DNA from: Harmonia axyridis
Taxonomy: Eukaryota > Arthropoda > Insecta > Coleoptera > Coccinellidae
Length of the DNA: 64,000 nt
Assembly (NCBI RefSeq): GCF_914767665.1
Contig: NC_059505.1
Location: forward strand, 40,111,506 to 40,175,505
Direction of reading: 5' to 3'
Made by a program: the position numbers and the translations under genes. Numbering within the stretch: position 1 is the stretch's first letter; every line of letters starts with the position of its first letter. The notes under the pieces were generated by a model. The model saw only the letters and a list, made by a program, of their open reading frames with translations, was not told the origin of the DNA and did not search any database. Shown piece after piece: positions 23,515 through 37,100 of this stretch.

Positions 23515-25478
23515 ACTCAAACCCTGTCCCTAACAAGAACAATCAGTTTCCTATAAATAATGTTAATATTATCGATGTCATCAGCACTCGTCGTCTCAAA
23601 TTGAAGAAACATTTGGAGCATGATGATTGGATAAGTGTCAGCAACAGGTATCCTAGGCCTCCTTGTTCCAATTTATGACAGTCTTATCAATTGCACTTGT
23701 TTCAATCCTGTATTTCTCTTTCATTTATTGGAAATGTGTCCAACGAAGCTTTTTTGTCGGAAATTGCAGGTTGACACGAAATGAAGTGCGTCCAAATTGA
23801 ATCGAGGCCAAATCAATCATATTCATGGACAGACATAATCATGCAGATGTTTCGTTCTGTGGTTACTGATCTGAATTTCAAACTTTCATCGGGATATCCT
23901 TATTGTAATATGAAGAATATTTTTTCCACGTATAAAAGCAATTAAGCTCGAGACACATTGGTTTTCATTGAGTGTATGTCTAAATTGTGATTGTGAAATA
24001 CTTCCATATACCAATAATTATCTACGGAAATTTAAACATCGTAAAATTCCGCCAGATGTTATGTCATTGACAGTTGTTTATGTTCAGCGTCGGGGAACAT
24101 AGAATGAAATATTCATTCGATGAAAGCATGACCTTATATTGAAAGTTCTCTGGTTTTTTATTCGAGATTACCTTGAATTAACGATCATAGATTTTTCAAT
24201 TGTCAAAATGTCCATAGATTGAAACATTCAAATGACTCTACTTAGAAAGTTCCTCTATGGTTTTTTATTTTAGGTTACCGCGAATTAACAAAAACTCCTC
24301 GAGCATAGATTTATCGATCGTTTCATAGAAGTATTTTCCGTTGACGTAGACTTTTTTTAACGAATCACAATGAACAATTGAAACAATAACATCTAGTGAA
24401 TGCCAATATCCAAATATTTCCTAATTATTGACAAGAAAACGTCGGTTCGTTTGGTGTGGTTACTTTTCAATGAGAGCATCTGAACGATCCTGTACTTGAC
24501 GTGAGTAAACACAAGATATAAATCTTAAAAACATGTCCACTCCCATTTCCAAGTTCAAAACTTGGCTCCGCCAGTTTCAGATAAATGCACAAACAAGCGG
24601 ATTCGTGGAAATTACCCAAGTTGTCAGTTACGTGCTACAAGTGAGGAAAAAAAAACATTCGAATACGAGGTCGTACAAGTAATTCTTGTTTCGTTGGATG
24701 AATCTGGGAAAAAATTAAACAAACACGCTACCTTCTCGATAAATGGTGCAAGTAAAAGAACTCTGTATCGAGCATGTGAAAACAACATTGATAACGAGTG
24801 ATTATTTATAATCGAATATTGGGTATCGGTGGAATTTTTTTCGCGGTTATTGGAATTTTATGTATTGATATAATGCGTCATGTGAATTTCTAGAAAGGTT
24901 TGACGAATTGCTTCGATTCTGTTTGTTTTGGATTGAGTGATGTTTGACTGTTTCGAGGTTATGTAAGCGGAGTCATAGAGTATGAGAATTTTTTGCGAGA
25001 GTGTGGCCTTTTTCTGTCTTAAGGAAGGAAATGATGAGGGTTTTTTTTTCGATATGCCTAATGTAAACCGACTAAACGTTTTCTGAGTTATTCTAATTTT
25101 CCAACTTTTTTATGTGCTATAGAGAAGATATTGAACTGAAATTAGATCAGGATTTTCCATCAAATGGTTGAATCGATAATGAAAATACATAATTTGAGAG
25201 GACTTCAAAAATCTGTCAAATGGTTTATACAAAGTGAGTTTTGAGTGTGAAACGAATCAATTATCTCGAAAACGGATCGCACGATTTTAATAGACTTTGG
25301 TGTGCCAGGATCTTGTGATATGGTCGGTATTTATGGTGGTTTTTACATTGTTGTCAGATCTTTCCTGTTTCCGGAATAATGATGAAGTTATTATTTCAAA
25401 TGTATCACCCTATATACATATTTTCTGTTTTCTGAACTGAAATATTTAAGAAATACATGAATATTTTTCATGTCACAG
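23515..25478. other. No recognisable gene
   Basis: AT-rich with decayed sequence. An open frame at 24562-24801 was examined and has no identifiable domain. Nothing here can be supported as a gene or named repeat. Confidence 0.35.
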
Positions 25479-26365
25479 GCAAATTGAAAAGTCTCCGGTC
25501 TACAATAGTAAAATAATTTTCTTTTTTTGGCAAAATTCGATTTTATTATTCAACATAATTGCCTTCGAGGGCGATACAGCGATTATAGCGATCTTCAAAC
25601 TTTTCGATACCATTTTTTTAGTACGATTTGTCTTTCGCTTCAAAATTGGCTTCAGTTTCGGCGATTACTTCTTCATTGGCGCCAGATTTCTTTCCAGCGA
25701 GCATTCTTTTGAGGTCTGAGAAAAGGAAAAAGTCGCTGGAGGCCAGATCTGACGAATATGGTGGATGCAGAAGCAATTCTAAGCCCAATTCATGCAATTT
25801 AGTCATTGTTTTCATTGATTTGTGACACGACGCTTTGTCTTGATGAAACATCACCTTTTTTTCTTCAAATGGGGCCGTTTTTTAACGATTTTATCCTTTA
25901 AACGATCCAATAACGCTATAATATAATCGCTGTTGATGGTCTGACCCTTTTGGAGGAAATCAATCAATCAATCACAACCTTGCCAGCCGACTGTTGTTTT
26001 TTTCGTCAGTGACAGCCTGTTTTGGGCGTCCACTGCATTCGCAGTCTTCGGTGCTCATTCCACCACGTTTAAACTTAGCATTCGAATCAATGATTGTTGA
26101 TTTTCTGGTGCAGACCCCGGAAAATCTTCATCAAGACAAGATTTTGCTTCTAAAAGCAATATTTTATCAGCACACAAATGCTTTTTTTTTCATCTTCAAA
26201 TAACAAAAGTAGCTACACTCACAAAGCAATATCTCACAAACTAATAGTTGAACTCCTGTCAACTTTCAACACGTATCGTTTGAAGGTTGGTACTAACTAA
26301 AAATCATATGGATTTAATATTAGCACCGCTATCTGTGCATCAGACCGGGGACTTTACAATTGGCC
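25479..26365 (-). mobile_element. Mariner element, internally deleted
   Basis: Terminal repeats at both ends (GGCAAATTGAAAAGTCTCCG and its inverse ending CAATTGGCC, then TA at right). The carboxyl transposase half reads on the - strand at 25854-25618 with FHQDKASCHKSMKTM and LHPPYSSDLASSDF. A deletion near 25970 removes the middle, including the TMDETW region, and joins to the amino-terminal part. Not functional. Confidence 0.9.
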
Positions 26366-26367
26366 TA

Positions 26368-27411
26368 ATATAATTAAAATTGCCTTTTTGTCGCTGCTTC
26401 GGATTTTTCTTTTTTGATTGATTTTTCTGAGATATATTTATGCTATTTGGAAATGGGTAGCCCCTTTTTATATTATACTCATTAAACATCTCGGAATAAT
26501 TTGAGAGTATTTGAAGAATCGGTCAAATAATTTATGTCCGTAACATTTTATTCAGTTTAAAAACGATACTCGCACATCTCTCAAGTAGGTAGACTGAAAT
26601 GTTTGGGGCAAATAGGCCGTTCGCAAATTTTTGAATAATGAATGCAGTGTTGCCACATATCCGATATAATTTCCGATATTCCAAGAATTTCCGATAAATC
26701 TAAAAAATCGTTCAGTTGGTAAACTTGCTGCGGGGTAGTTTTTCGTCCGTAAAATCGCGCGCCCCGAACGATCGGAATATCGGCAACCCCAGTTGCATAA
26801 CTCGACGCGCAAACGGCCGACTAAGCTCTGGCAACGATAGCGCGATTTCCGCTGACTGCGCTTTTGTTTATCACCCAATTATTCCACGGAAAAACCCCGT
26901 CGCAATTTTATAGAGGTTCGACGTTTTTCATCCCATCGTCGTAACCGCGGACTCGGCGTTTTAGCCAACCCCTCACGCCGCCCCACACCCCCAGGCCTGC
27001 CGAAACCGCTGCCGTTGCGCTACAAGTGATGGCCGCTGTCACCGGTTTTTCACCCCCCCACCGATCGAACCACTGGCGGCACTCCGAAAATTGATGACGC
27101 AAGGTCGAGGGAAATTTTCGTAGGTGTGGCAACGTGGCAATTGGGATTCTATGGGCGATAGGGAATAGGTTTGAGGTTGTTCTGTGGTTCTAGATTTTTG
27201 GTGTGAATTCTAAATTTCAGTAATCTTATTCGAATGTTTCGAGAACATATAATCATAAAATCACAAATTTTCTTATATCAGTTTTAGTTGAAATATAGAA
27301 ACTTAAACAGAATTTAAAATCGAAATTTATAATACTCACCTACTTTCCAAAGGCACAACAATCTTTATGAACACACTGTGTGTTCTATGACCAATTGCAA
27401 ACATATTATTT
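26368..27411. other. GC-rich island without a gene
   Basis: From about 26700 to 27140 the DNA turns GC- and CpG-rich (for example cgccgccccacacccc). Open frames on both strands reflect composition and show no family motif. It may be regulatory DNA of the surrounding gene. Confidence 0.35.
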
Positions 27412-27419
27412 GACAAACT

Positions 27420-28011
27420 CATAGTGTATAAACTAATAAACATAGATAGAAGAAGTAGACGTAATTTTTACATGTCCTCAACATGGTTAGATTACGTTGT
27501 CGGATTGTGATATATTTTCAAATCTACAATTTTACTATATCGTTATGAATGTATATTATATTGAGTGAAATATATTTATTTGAGTGATTCCCGATTAAAT
27601 ATGCAAATTTGAATATTTGGAATCCGATATTTTTCCTAATTGTCGAATTTATAATGAGCAGAATATTTATTATTTTCTTTATTTACCTGCTGAAATCTAA
27701 GGTTTGGCACTTTTGCTCTCCTAGTGTCATCGGTTGTTTCACGTCGTTTGACACGCTTGAAGTTTGTTTTCTGAATTTCTGATATATTTAGGCATTTATT
27801 TCAATATATTTCTAGTTATTATGAAACGTTGATTTACTATGGGACATAAGAAGTGCGTTCTTTGTGAAGAAACTCGCGAATTGAGTGAAATATCGTATCA
27901 CTGATATGTTTTAATTTCCGCGCGCTTCATGTCAAATTTGATAGTTCATGTTGGGGGCAAAATTTGCTCACTGAAAATGACATATGCTCTATCTATGTTT
28001 ATCATTCTGAG
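27420..28011 (+). mobile_element. THAP-like TIR element, copy 3, with 8-bp target duplication
   Basis: The 592-bp copy is flanked by an exact 8-bp duplication, GACAAACT, at 27412-27419 and 28012-28019. It begins CATAG (with a small insertion), then AATAAACATAGATAG, and ends CTGAG. The internal mini-frame reads MGHKKCVLCEETRELSEISY then H and stop. An 8-bp duplication is expected for P-superfamily or hAT elements. The THAP-like start favours the former. Confidence 0.85.
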
Positions 28012-28019
28012 GACAAACT

Positions 28020-30989
28020 GACGTTAACCAACTTTCTCCGATATTACCTATCTTTCCGTTGTCAGTTAATTGTTTTTGAATTTACTGTCCTCTGTAATAG
28101 TCAGAATTTCCTGAAAACGATGTAACATCTCAGTGGTTTCTTTCATCATTTTTGAATTTTCTATGTGTTTATTCAAAATAAGGAAGAAGAAAAATAAACT
28201 CTATGATTTTCACCAGAATTACAACTGTCAGATTGACAACCAGTGTTGACAATCTACGATTGGCAATTTCCTCCAAAACCCAAATGTTTTTCATAAATTT
28301 CCCCTGTTGTCGCGCCGCTGGCTTTTGTTGCGAACCCCTTCGAGCTACGTCAGCGCTATCTGCGACCTCCACTTCAGACGGTTTTTCGGTTCGTCGACGC
28401 CTCCTTCACGTGTCAATTCCGAATTTTGCCATCAGCGTTTTCGAATACCCCGCCGCCACCCAGTATTTTAATCGGTTTAGGCCTGTTGGGGTTGCCTGAT
28501 GATCCAGGGGTGAAACGGTAAACACGAGGTGATATCTTGTTGTTGGTAACCCTGATTATTCGAGGCCGAAGTTAATGACATTAACAACTCGACAGGGTAG
28601 CCCAAATTGAACAAAACATAAACGACAGGACGAGTCAATTCAAATTTTAAAAATTTAGTGAATATTCGTCATCTCATTGAGGAAGATTCGCTCAAAGAAT
28701 CGACCACCCAATGATCTCAACTCATCACTTAAAAACGAGTTTTTACAGCGAAACTGACACCAAACAGAAATTGTTCGCATATTCACAAATAGAATTGGGA
28801 ATTCTCTTCGATTTACGAAAAATACAAATTTGAACATAATTATTATGGGTTTCATTCATGATTTCACTCAAATTACCTACAGAAACTGTTTGAATTTCGT
28901 TCTCAAAACTGTTTAAATCGCTTCGTTACGGCTGCACAAAGTGACAACAGCGCTCAGTAAGAAAGCTTGACCAATCGAATGTAAAATATGATATGACATA
29001 CAAGAGTGTTCCTAACAGAAAATGTAAGTCTTCTTGTATAATTTTAAGAAGAAAAAAGTTCTATGAAGTGATCTTGTTGAATTCCTCTCAAAAAACCCTA
29101 CTGTTTTACATCAGAAGGTCTAAAACACCCTTTTTTTATCCGTAGAATATCGTTATTAGACCAACAGCTATTTTGTAACGTAACCGATGACAGTCGTTGC
29201 GTAAATTCTATGCTCGAACTGTTAAAATAACAACTCCGCATAGCAGTTACGAACCATAGACCGAAATTGACGTTGGATTAACTGCTATTTCGAACATAGC
29301 CACGCTTAATTTGTGGTTTCCGCCGTCAGTATAAAGCTATTCCGGCGGGAATCCGTGGATAAATAATTAATCCTGACGGCACACCGCGTTGGGGAAATTC
29401 CGCGAAGCCTTTCAAGGGTGCTAAAACGCGTGACGCCGCACAAAGGTGTAAAATTATCATATTTTAACTCGAGATAAAAGAACGCGAGCGCGCGAGATAA
29501 AAATAGCGGAATCGATAAAATACGTGTTTTCTAACTGCCGATTTATGCAAATGCTATAAATAGTTAACCGCGGTATCTTCGCCTGTACGTCGACCGTGAG
29601 CGAGGTTCCCCGATATTAATAGAAACACCCATACGGTGCGTCGAAAACAGGCCCTTCAAAGTAAATATATTTCGGTAAATTGCGTTTTTAAATATTTATC
29701 ATAACAGTTACGCCTAGATTCTATGGTTTATAACTGTTATTTATAGGAGCTATGATCTAAAAGCGATATTCTATGATTTGTAACAGCTCTGAAATAATCA
29801 CGGTGGGGTTAATGTAACAGTTAGAGCATAGAAAATGCGTAACTGTTATTTTCTACGTTGAATGACTAAAATTTATCGTTTTGCGAAATCAGGTGGTGCA
29901 GAGAAACCGCCAACCAATTTTAAGTTCCAAATCCCACTCTTTGAACCTGTCAATCATTACTTTACCTCTCAGCTTGGTCTCCTGCCAGACCCATTATAAC
30001 CCAGCTGCAAGAGATAAACGGAAACTTAATTCGGGATATCTTTCGGCCCAAGAATCTCGGAACGTACCGCCATATTCGGAAGTAATTTATGGGCATGTTC
30101 CCCAGATTTACCAATTAGACTTCGGAATCAGCAGGCTTTGCATTTCGGACGACGCCGGTACAGAGTTCTACTACACCTACGGATTTTGGACGGCGAACGT
30201 CACATCCGACTTGATTCGGATATTTCGCTTGTGCTCGAAGGTCGCGTTTGATAGCGGAGCGGTTTCTATTGGAATTTCGCTTAAATATGCTTGGCGTTCG
30301 GTTGATTCACTCTGGATTTGCGATCGGAACGGGTATTTGGGCGGAGACCGTTTCGGATGAGAGGGATTCACACCGATTGATATTACGATTTACGACGTTA
30401 CGGCCGAGCGGTCATAGAAAATTGTTTTTTTCGGATGGTCGGTAATGTAGGTTTCGAAAGTTCGTCGAGTGATACTAGAACTGTCATAGAGTTGATGATC
30501 GGTGGTTCGTGAACGATGGGTTTCCCAATGAGGGCGTTATGGTATAGTAATTGAATCGATTGGGATTCGACGAATCGAAATGTGGCGTTTCGTTGAATCA
30601 CCAGGGTTTGGAGGGGAAGAGAGAGTTAACGCTGATTTATGTTATGTTGCTCCGGGTTAATGATCATAGAGAGTTATTTTTGTTGGGTGGTCGGTAATGT
30701 AGGTTGCGAACTTGTCAAAGGATGTGCAAGCTGTCATTTGGGAACATAGAGCCATAGAGTTTTTATTATATTATATTATTTATGATTGTGAAGATTTGTG
30801 AAAAGAATCAGAATGTTTTGCGAACAATTCTGGAAGTTAAACTAGCTTTTCTTGAATTTCTAGTTTCGAGTGTTTAGTATGAAGTGTTAATTGATATATC
30901 AATTAACAATTTCATTATTTCAAATAGCAAACTGGATGCGACATTTTTTGGAAAGTACAGTTTTGGAGTTACTAATATTTGGAATTCTT
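28020..30989. other. Gene-free stretch with GC-rich segments
   Basis: GC-rich segments at about 28290-28500 and 29380-29640, the latter with a run of CG dinucleotides. A 159-codon open frame (29881-30360) has no recognisable domain, and overlapping frames on the other strand suggest composition rather than a gene. No repeats were identified. Confidence 0.35.
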
Positions 30990-31210
30990 ATTGGATGCCA
31001 TCGATGTGAAAATGTAGTAGAAAAACATTCCTACGAATCCATAAGTGTCATCGATGTGAGATGAGTTGTAGATGACCATTAAATTATCCGGTACATCACA
31101 GGGTGGTAGAAGAAATTTTGTACGAAACCATAAGTGCCATCGATGTGAAATAAGTAGTAGAAGAAAATCCGTAACCGACCATAAGTGTCATCGATGTGAA
31201 ATAACTTTGC
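30990..31210 (+). repeat. 51-bp minisatellite, cluster 1
   Basis: About four degenerate units of a ~51-bp repeat with core CATAAGTGTCATCGATGTGA followed by an AAAAAGTAGTAGAAGAAAAT-like run and TTCGTACGAA. Other clusters lie at 34490, 36515, 36950, 39365 and 40785. Confidence 0.8.
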
Positions 31211-32382
31211 CAAATTTCAGCAATAGAGCGGAATCCGCAGAATACACCCGGTTCAAAGTTTGCCGTTGCAAATTATCGAATTTCCGGCCTTACTCGCAAC
31301 TATTCCTCCCTCTAGGAAAATTTGCCGCGTTGCCGTTCCTCCCTTCTTCCGTCTGATCGGAAGATCCCCTCTCGAAGGACCAGCGGCCGAGAGGTCGCCG
31401 ATTCATCAAACTAGGCCGGTCGCTCGCGCGCGATAGAGTCGGGAGAGTGGACGGAAGGGCGAATCGAAAAAAAAAAAGAACGGGGATGATAACTCCGGCT
31501 CGGGGCGAAAAGAGTTACCTTGTGTTCGGATGGGGCCGGGAGTTCGAGCAAACATGGACGTCGACGCCGGGCGAGTGGGGGGTATAGGAGGGTAGGGATC
31601 TCGGGGATCGATGACGTTTGACCTCAAACCGCCTACCCCCCTCTCCCTCCGTCCCTTATCATAGTTAACGCGGGCCAAGAGAGCGGCCCTTGCGTTGCGA
31701 TCCTCCGTTTTGTGTGTCTCGGTGAAACCGGGGGAATTTGTTGGGGGGCAGGATCGTATTTAGGGGGAAATTCGCTAAACCGCGAAAATTTTCAAATTGA
31801 AATCGCTGGTGGGTTTTTGGAATTTTTTTTGAAAAGGGTTGTTTTATATTTAAAAAAAATTGTACGTTCGTGCTTTTTTTTTTCACTTGTAATTCCGCTT
31901 ACTATTACGGTAAGCATCTTCACGAGGTTTCCTTTAGTTCGTAGATTTCAAGTGGACGCTGGATTTTGGTTCATTCGGTCGAATAAAAGTGAACATTTAG
32001 AGTATAGAGAACATTGGAAATTAACAGTAACACTTTATTGAATCTATAAAAACTAATAACGAACGACATGAACACTAAAAAAAATCTATTAAAAATTCCA
32101 ATTTCTGTCAGAAGAAACTGTTGAATAAATAATATTGATGGGTTATGGAAATCCCGATATACGTCTAATAAATTAGCATATACTTGACTTAGATCTTGTG
32201 TATCGGTTCTTCGATGGAGGGGGTACACTTCTTTTCTCACTAGGTTCTTCAGTACAGATTTATTTTGATTGAATTTTGAAATTAACCATTGATATTGAGA
32301 TACGAATGAAAAACCTTTCGAAGTGATATAAAACAGAAACTATACATTTTTTTGTGAAAAAAAATATCAATGAGTTATTTTC
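31211..32382. other. GC-rich island, no gene recognised
   Basis: 31230-31690 is strongly GC-rich, with homopurine and homopyrimidine runs and CG-rich words such as gctcgcgcgcgatag. Frames on both strands look compositional. The remainder to 32382 is AT-rich and unremarkable. Confidence 0.35.
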
Positions 32383-32971
32383 CATATTGTAATAAACATA
32401 TATAGAGGGAGTATACGCAATTTTTACATGTCCCCCACATGATTAGATCGCGTTCTCGGATTGTGATATATTTTGAAATCCACAATTTTACTATATCGTT
32501 ATGAATGTATATTATATTGAATGAAATATATTTATTTTAGTGATTTCCGATTAAATATGCAAATTTGAATATTTGGAATCCGATATTTATCCTAATTGTC
32601 GAATTCATAGTATGCAGATTATTAATTATTTTCTGTATCTACCTGCTTAAATCCAAGGTTTGGCAACTTTTGCTCTCCTATTGTCATCGGTTGTTTCACT
32701 TCGTTTGGTGCGCTTGAAGTTTGTTTTCTGAATTTCTGATAAATTTAGGTATTTATTTCAATATATTTTCAGTTAATATAAAGCTTTGATTCACTAAGGG
32801 ACCTAAGAAGTGCGTTCTTTGTGGAGAAACTCGCTAATTGAGTGGAATATCGTATCAGTGATATGCTTTCATTTTGCGCGCACCATGTCAAATTTGATAG
32901 ATCATGTTGGGGACAAAATTTGCTTACTGAAACTGACATATGCCCCCTCTATCTATGTTTATTACTCTGAG
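32383..32971 (+). mobile_element. THAP-like TIR element, copy 4
   Basis: Full-length copy with diverged ends (CATATTGTAATAAACATA at left, ATTACTCTGAG at right). The flanking 8-mers TTATTTTC and GTTTTTTC agree at six of eight positions, consistent with a worn target duplication. The short THAP-like frame is more damaged here than in copies 2, 3 and 6. Confidence 0.8.
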
Positions 32972-33804
32972 GTTTTTTCTAAACTGTCTTACCAAGGTTT
33001 CTCCCAAGAAATTGAAAGATTCGATATGAATTTGCAGTGAAGAACCTAGTGAGAAAGTTGGTTTACACCTTAGTTGACAGTCTCATTCAGTTTTATGACG
33101 TTCCTTTTCTTTCTATTTGTTTTATAATCCTTTATCTACTCCTATTGAATTATAAACTCATTATTCAACTGCTTTTGAGCAATTAATAGTATCTATTAAC
33201 TAACAGCGTGATTTATAATAACTCACTGCTATAACTCACTATTATAAATCGGAAAATATGGATCTGTGCTTCTATACTTCTCTGCTTCTATTGGATTGGC
33301 CGAAAGGGAACATTCCATTATTGTTATTGAGGGGAGGAATGTCCGAGGGAATGTCACTTTTGACGTTTTCAAATTAAGTTGATTCTAATTATTGTGAATG
33401 TTTTGCTGAAAACGATTAATTCAGATAGTGCAGATGAAATATTATAAAGGTATACATTTCCAAAAGACAAACAGCTAATGTTACCATACAGAATTAATTG
33501 CCCGAAAAAATATATAGGAGTTTGAAAGATTGGTGTAGCAGTAAGATCATTAAGTCATCGTTTACAGGAAATATTTTTTGGTATATTTTAATGCATTTTT
33601 ACAGGCAATTATTAAGGTTTTTCAATAAATTTCTGTCTGTACTCTGTACTGGATTCGAGCTAGCCGAAGCTAGTTCGATTGTGATTGGTGGCACTAAGTT
33701 TCCATCTCTCTTGGACGGGATCGAGCACATGATGTTTATTTTCCGTTCCTTCTGTTTTTATTCTAAGTCTGTATTTTTTCCTTAGTATTTATTGATATAG
33801 TCGT
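32972..33804. other. No recognisable gene
   Basis: Mostly AT-rich. 33208-33245 repeats the phrase ataactcac, which recurs in the palindrome at 33805, so both may be parts of one decayed element. Confidence 0.35.
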
Positions 33805-33946
33805 AGATAAAGTATAGTATTCAACTTGCGGTAATGGTCATAACTCACTTGATGAATTACAGCACTCGCCTGCGGCTCGTGCTGCAAACATCATCTGCGT
33901 GAGTTATGACCTACATTACCGCTCGTTGAATAATATACTATTATCT
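33805..33946. repeat. Palindromic repeat with ~45-bp arms
   Basis: 33805-33848 and 33900-33946 are imperfect inverted copies (core GCGGTAATG.TCATAACTCAC). The ~50-bp centre contains a second small palindrome (gcactcgcc / ggctcgtgc). This is a MITE-like hairpin with no coding content. Confidence 0.7.
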
Positions 33947-33949
33947 CCG

Positions 33950-34489
33950 CATTGTTGAAATCGAACGTTCCTTCTGTAAAATAATGCTCTGCAAAGGCGG
34001 TTGTTCTTTCCTAATTCCCGAATTTCTAATCGCAATCATGTTGACGTTTCAATTTCCACATTCCTCGACCCAGCCAAAAGGGCTTGGTGCGGCCCTGCAT
34101 GTACGCACGGCTCCGGGGTCCCGTCTGCCCGAACTTCTCTCTCTCCCGATTTAATTTAAATTCAAATGGACTATTTCGTTCCCTCCCGCTCTCGCTAATC
34201 GCCAACGGTGAATTATCGTTTTGCAACTTTATACTTGTTTCCGCCTGTTACACGTTCTCTTCGATTTTTGCCACCGCCGCTCCATCCTAATGAAAAAAAT
34301 TCGACGGCTCGGGAGAGGGAGAAAAAAGGTGGGTGGCAGATTTCGGGCGAAGATTTATGGTCCTCGCTTCACGGATATCTTTTTTCGTTAAGCGTAACTG
34401 TTACGGAGAAGTTTTTTGAGTTGTTTCTCGAAGAAAGACATCAAGCGCCACCCTGTATATAGTTCGAGTGGAAAAAGTATTATTATAAT
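33950..34489. other. No recognisable gene
   Basis: A GC-rich segment (34060-34340) with Ser/Arg-rich frames on both strands. No domain or splice context supports a gene. Confidence 0.3.
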
Positions 34490-35045
34490 TAGTAAGAAAC
34501 CATAAGTGTCATCTATGTGAAGAAAAGTCGTAGAAGATAATTCGTACGAAGTCATGTGTCATTGATGTGAAAAAAAAGTAGGAGATAATTCGAACGAAAC
34601 CATAAATGTAATCTATGTGAAAAAAGTCTTAGAAGATAATTCCTACGAAACGAAAGAGTGTCATTGATATCATAAAAGTCGTAGAAGATAATTCGAACGG
34701 AACCATAAGTGTCATCGATGAGAAAAAAGTAGTTAATCATTGGTAGAGATCATAAGTGTCATCGATGTGAGAAAAATAGAAGAAGAACATTGGTATAAGA
34801 TCATAAGTGTCTTTGATGTCATAAAAGTCGTAGAAGATAATTCGTACGGAACCATAAGTGTCATCGATGCGAAAAAAGTAGTTAATCATTGGTAGAGACC
34901 ATAAGTGTTATCGATGTGAAAACAGTTTTAGAAGAAAATTCGTAGCAAACCGTAAGTGTCATCGATGTGAGAAAAGTAGAAGAACATTGGTATAAGACCA
35001 TAAGTGTCATCGATGTGAAATAAGTAATAGAAGATAATTTCTACG
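34490..35045 (+). repeat. 51-bp minisatellite, cluster 2 (largest)
   Basis: Roughly eleven head-to-tail units of about 50 bp, each with CATAAGTGTCATCGATGTGA and variants, then a purine-rich stretch and TTCGTACGAA or TTGGTAGAGA. Because the period is close to a multiple of three, the opposite strand reads as a peptide repeat of the HIDDTYG type. That is a by-product, not a gene. Confidence 0.85.
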
Positions 35046-36514
35046 GGACAAAGAAAGATTTGGCAATGCCCATTCATATGTGAAATTTGCACTTTCAATT
35101 CGATGCTGTCGAAGCAATTACAACATCCAAAGTTTTCTAGAGTTCAGATAAGATATTTTTTTGCTGCATCTGTAAATTTTGGCAGAACACATAAAAGAAT
35201 AAGAAGAATTTATTTGAAAGAATTTCACAAGTTAATGCCATCTTTACACGTGGAACAGTGACGTGCAACATCAAACCTAAGATAGTAAAACGCAAATTAC
35301 ACATAAATCGTCCCATTATATTATCACCCAAAACTCGCAGAAACGCCATTCTCAAACCTCATTAGCATCACAACCAGTCCTAAAAGTCGGCCGTATCTAA
35401 CGATAAATTTAATCGTCGAGGACGCGGAGAACGGGGGGCGCCAATTAACCTAAGAAGACGACACCGACTACCTAGTTGCTCGTGTGCCCCTCTAGTAGTT
35501 TTCGCTTTCGTCTAGTTGGTGGGTACTCGAGTTTCTAGGTCGGGCCCAGATTTACGACACGGATCCACCGGCTTATCGTCCTCGGTTTAACGGTAACGTG
35601 TAGTTTTTTTTTACGACGGTTGTAAAAGTTTCGATATAGATTTACGACGGAAGCGCTCGGTCTATTAAAACGGGTTCGATCGATTTTCGCGTGACCCCCG
35701 TACAATTTGGGATATCAATTTCGACAGTAAAACTACCGTGCCTAATTCCCAACCACAAAAATGTAGTCGACCTGTGGTTGGTAGCGAAGGACTGGGCCCA
35801 TAACCTGTTGGGTCCGTTTGGTTTTCTCCGCTAACGCAATACTCACCACAGTTTTGTGGTTGAAAAGTGGTTCGAGCTGAAAGAATACGTCAGTTTCCAT
35901 TGAAGGATCGAGTTAAAAACCCAACTAGGGTCATAACTGTTTAGGTGAATCAGAAACGACATTTTATGGAAGAATATTCAATAATAAGTAACTCGCATCA
36001 CTTTATGAGCGATCTGACATAAATGATCAGGTGTAGTTCAAAATAATATTACGTATTGAAAAAAATTCCAACATTAACGTTCGAGTAAAGAACCGGGTGA
36101 TAAATTCTTTAATGACTCAACCACTAGTTATTCAATGTTCGGGTTTTGGACGCGAGATATTTATGCATTATAAATAATGTGTTATTTTAGTGCTGGTTAT
36201 TAGACGAGTCAACGTAGATTGTCAGGTATTGTAGGTCCGAAACTGTGGCAAAAATTCAATTCAGGGGCGGAGTTCGGGAGATTTATATTCAACTCGATGA
36301 TAAAAAGCTTTATTGTTGGTTTTTTATTTCAATTCTAATCTCACCCTTTTCTATGACCGACAACTGACATAATATCTGTCAAACTCACGTTTTCGATGGT
36401 TAAAGTCCGGTTATATTGATAAATTATGGTTTTCTTATTTTATTATACATAATTATAAGTTTTTTTCCGATTTTGTGAAAGTTATTCTATTTATACGAAA
36501 ACCAAACTAGTTAT
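35046..36514. other. GC-rich island in gene-free DNA
   Basis: 35380-35900 is GC- and CpG-rich, including a palindrome-like pair of CCACAA / TTGTGG words. The rest is AT-rich. No gene could be supported. Confidence 0.3.
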
Positions 36515-36685
36515 AAATGTAAAAAACGTAATAGATCATATCGATGTGGAAAAAGTATTAGAAGAAAATTCGTATGAAACAACAAGTGTCATCGATGTGA
36601 AATAAATAAACTTTAGAATAAAATTCGTACGATGCCATAAGTGTTATCGATGTGAAAAAATAACTAGGAGATGATTTGTACGATT
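36515..36685 (+). repeat. 51-bp minisatellite, cluster 3
   Basis: About three units of the same repeat as at 34490, ending near 36680. Confidence 0.75.
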
Positions 36686-36944
36686 CTGTTGTTAATGTAT
36701 ACCAAAAGCTTAAGGAAAAACTCTCCACTCTATGTTTCAACTTCTTTCTATGTTCTAAATTTAATGTCTACGCTAGGCATCAGTTACTCTCTCTTTAGTC
36801 TCTTTCCATTTGTAAGTTTATTTAGTTCTGTATATATTTCATGAGTCAGTCGATATACCTTGTGAATATAGTCTAGTTATAACACGTGTTCGTTTACTTT
36901 GCTAACAGAGTTATCTTATAATTGTGATTCAACCAATTTTATCA

Positions 36945-37100
36945 ACGACAGATTCCATAAGTATCATTGATGTGAAAACAGTATAAGAAGAAAATTCGTA
37001 CAAAACCATAAGTGTCATGGATGTGAAAAAAGTAGTAAGATATGATTTGTAAGATTCCATAAGTGTCATCGATGTGAAAAAAGTTGTAGTAGAACAAAAT
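36945..37100 (+). repeat. 51-bp minisatellite, cluster 4
   Basis: About three units with the TCATCGATGTGAAAAAAGT core, separated from cluster 3 by ~260 bp of unrelated sequence. Confidence 0.75.

Noticed and set aside
24562..24801. 79-codon frame near a repeat
   Set aside because: Examined for transposase or helix-turn-helix features; nothing convincing, and only one short frame.
29881..30360. 159-codon open frame
   Set aside because: No domain, signal or splice context; overlapping frames on the other strand; it lies in a GC-shifted segment where long frames are common by chance.
34552..34740. Apparent repetitive protein on the - strand
   Set aside because: Same minisatellite artefact; units contain stops in most copies.
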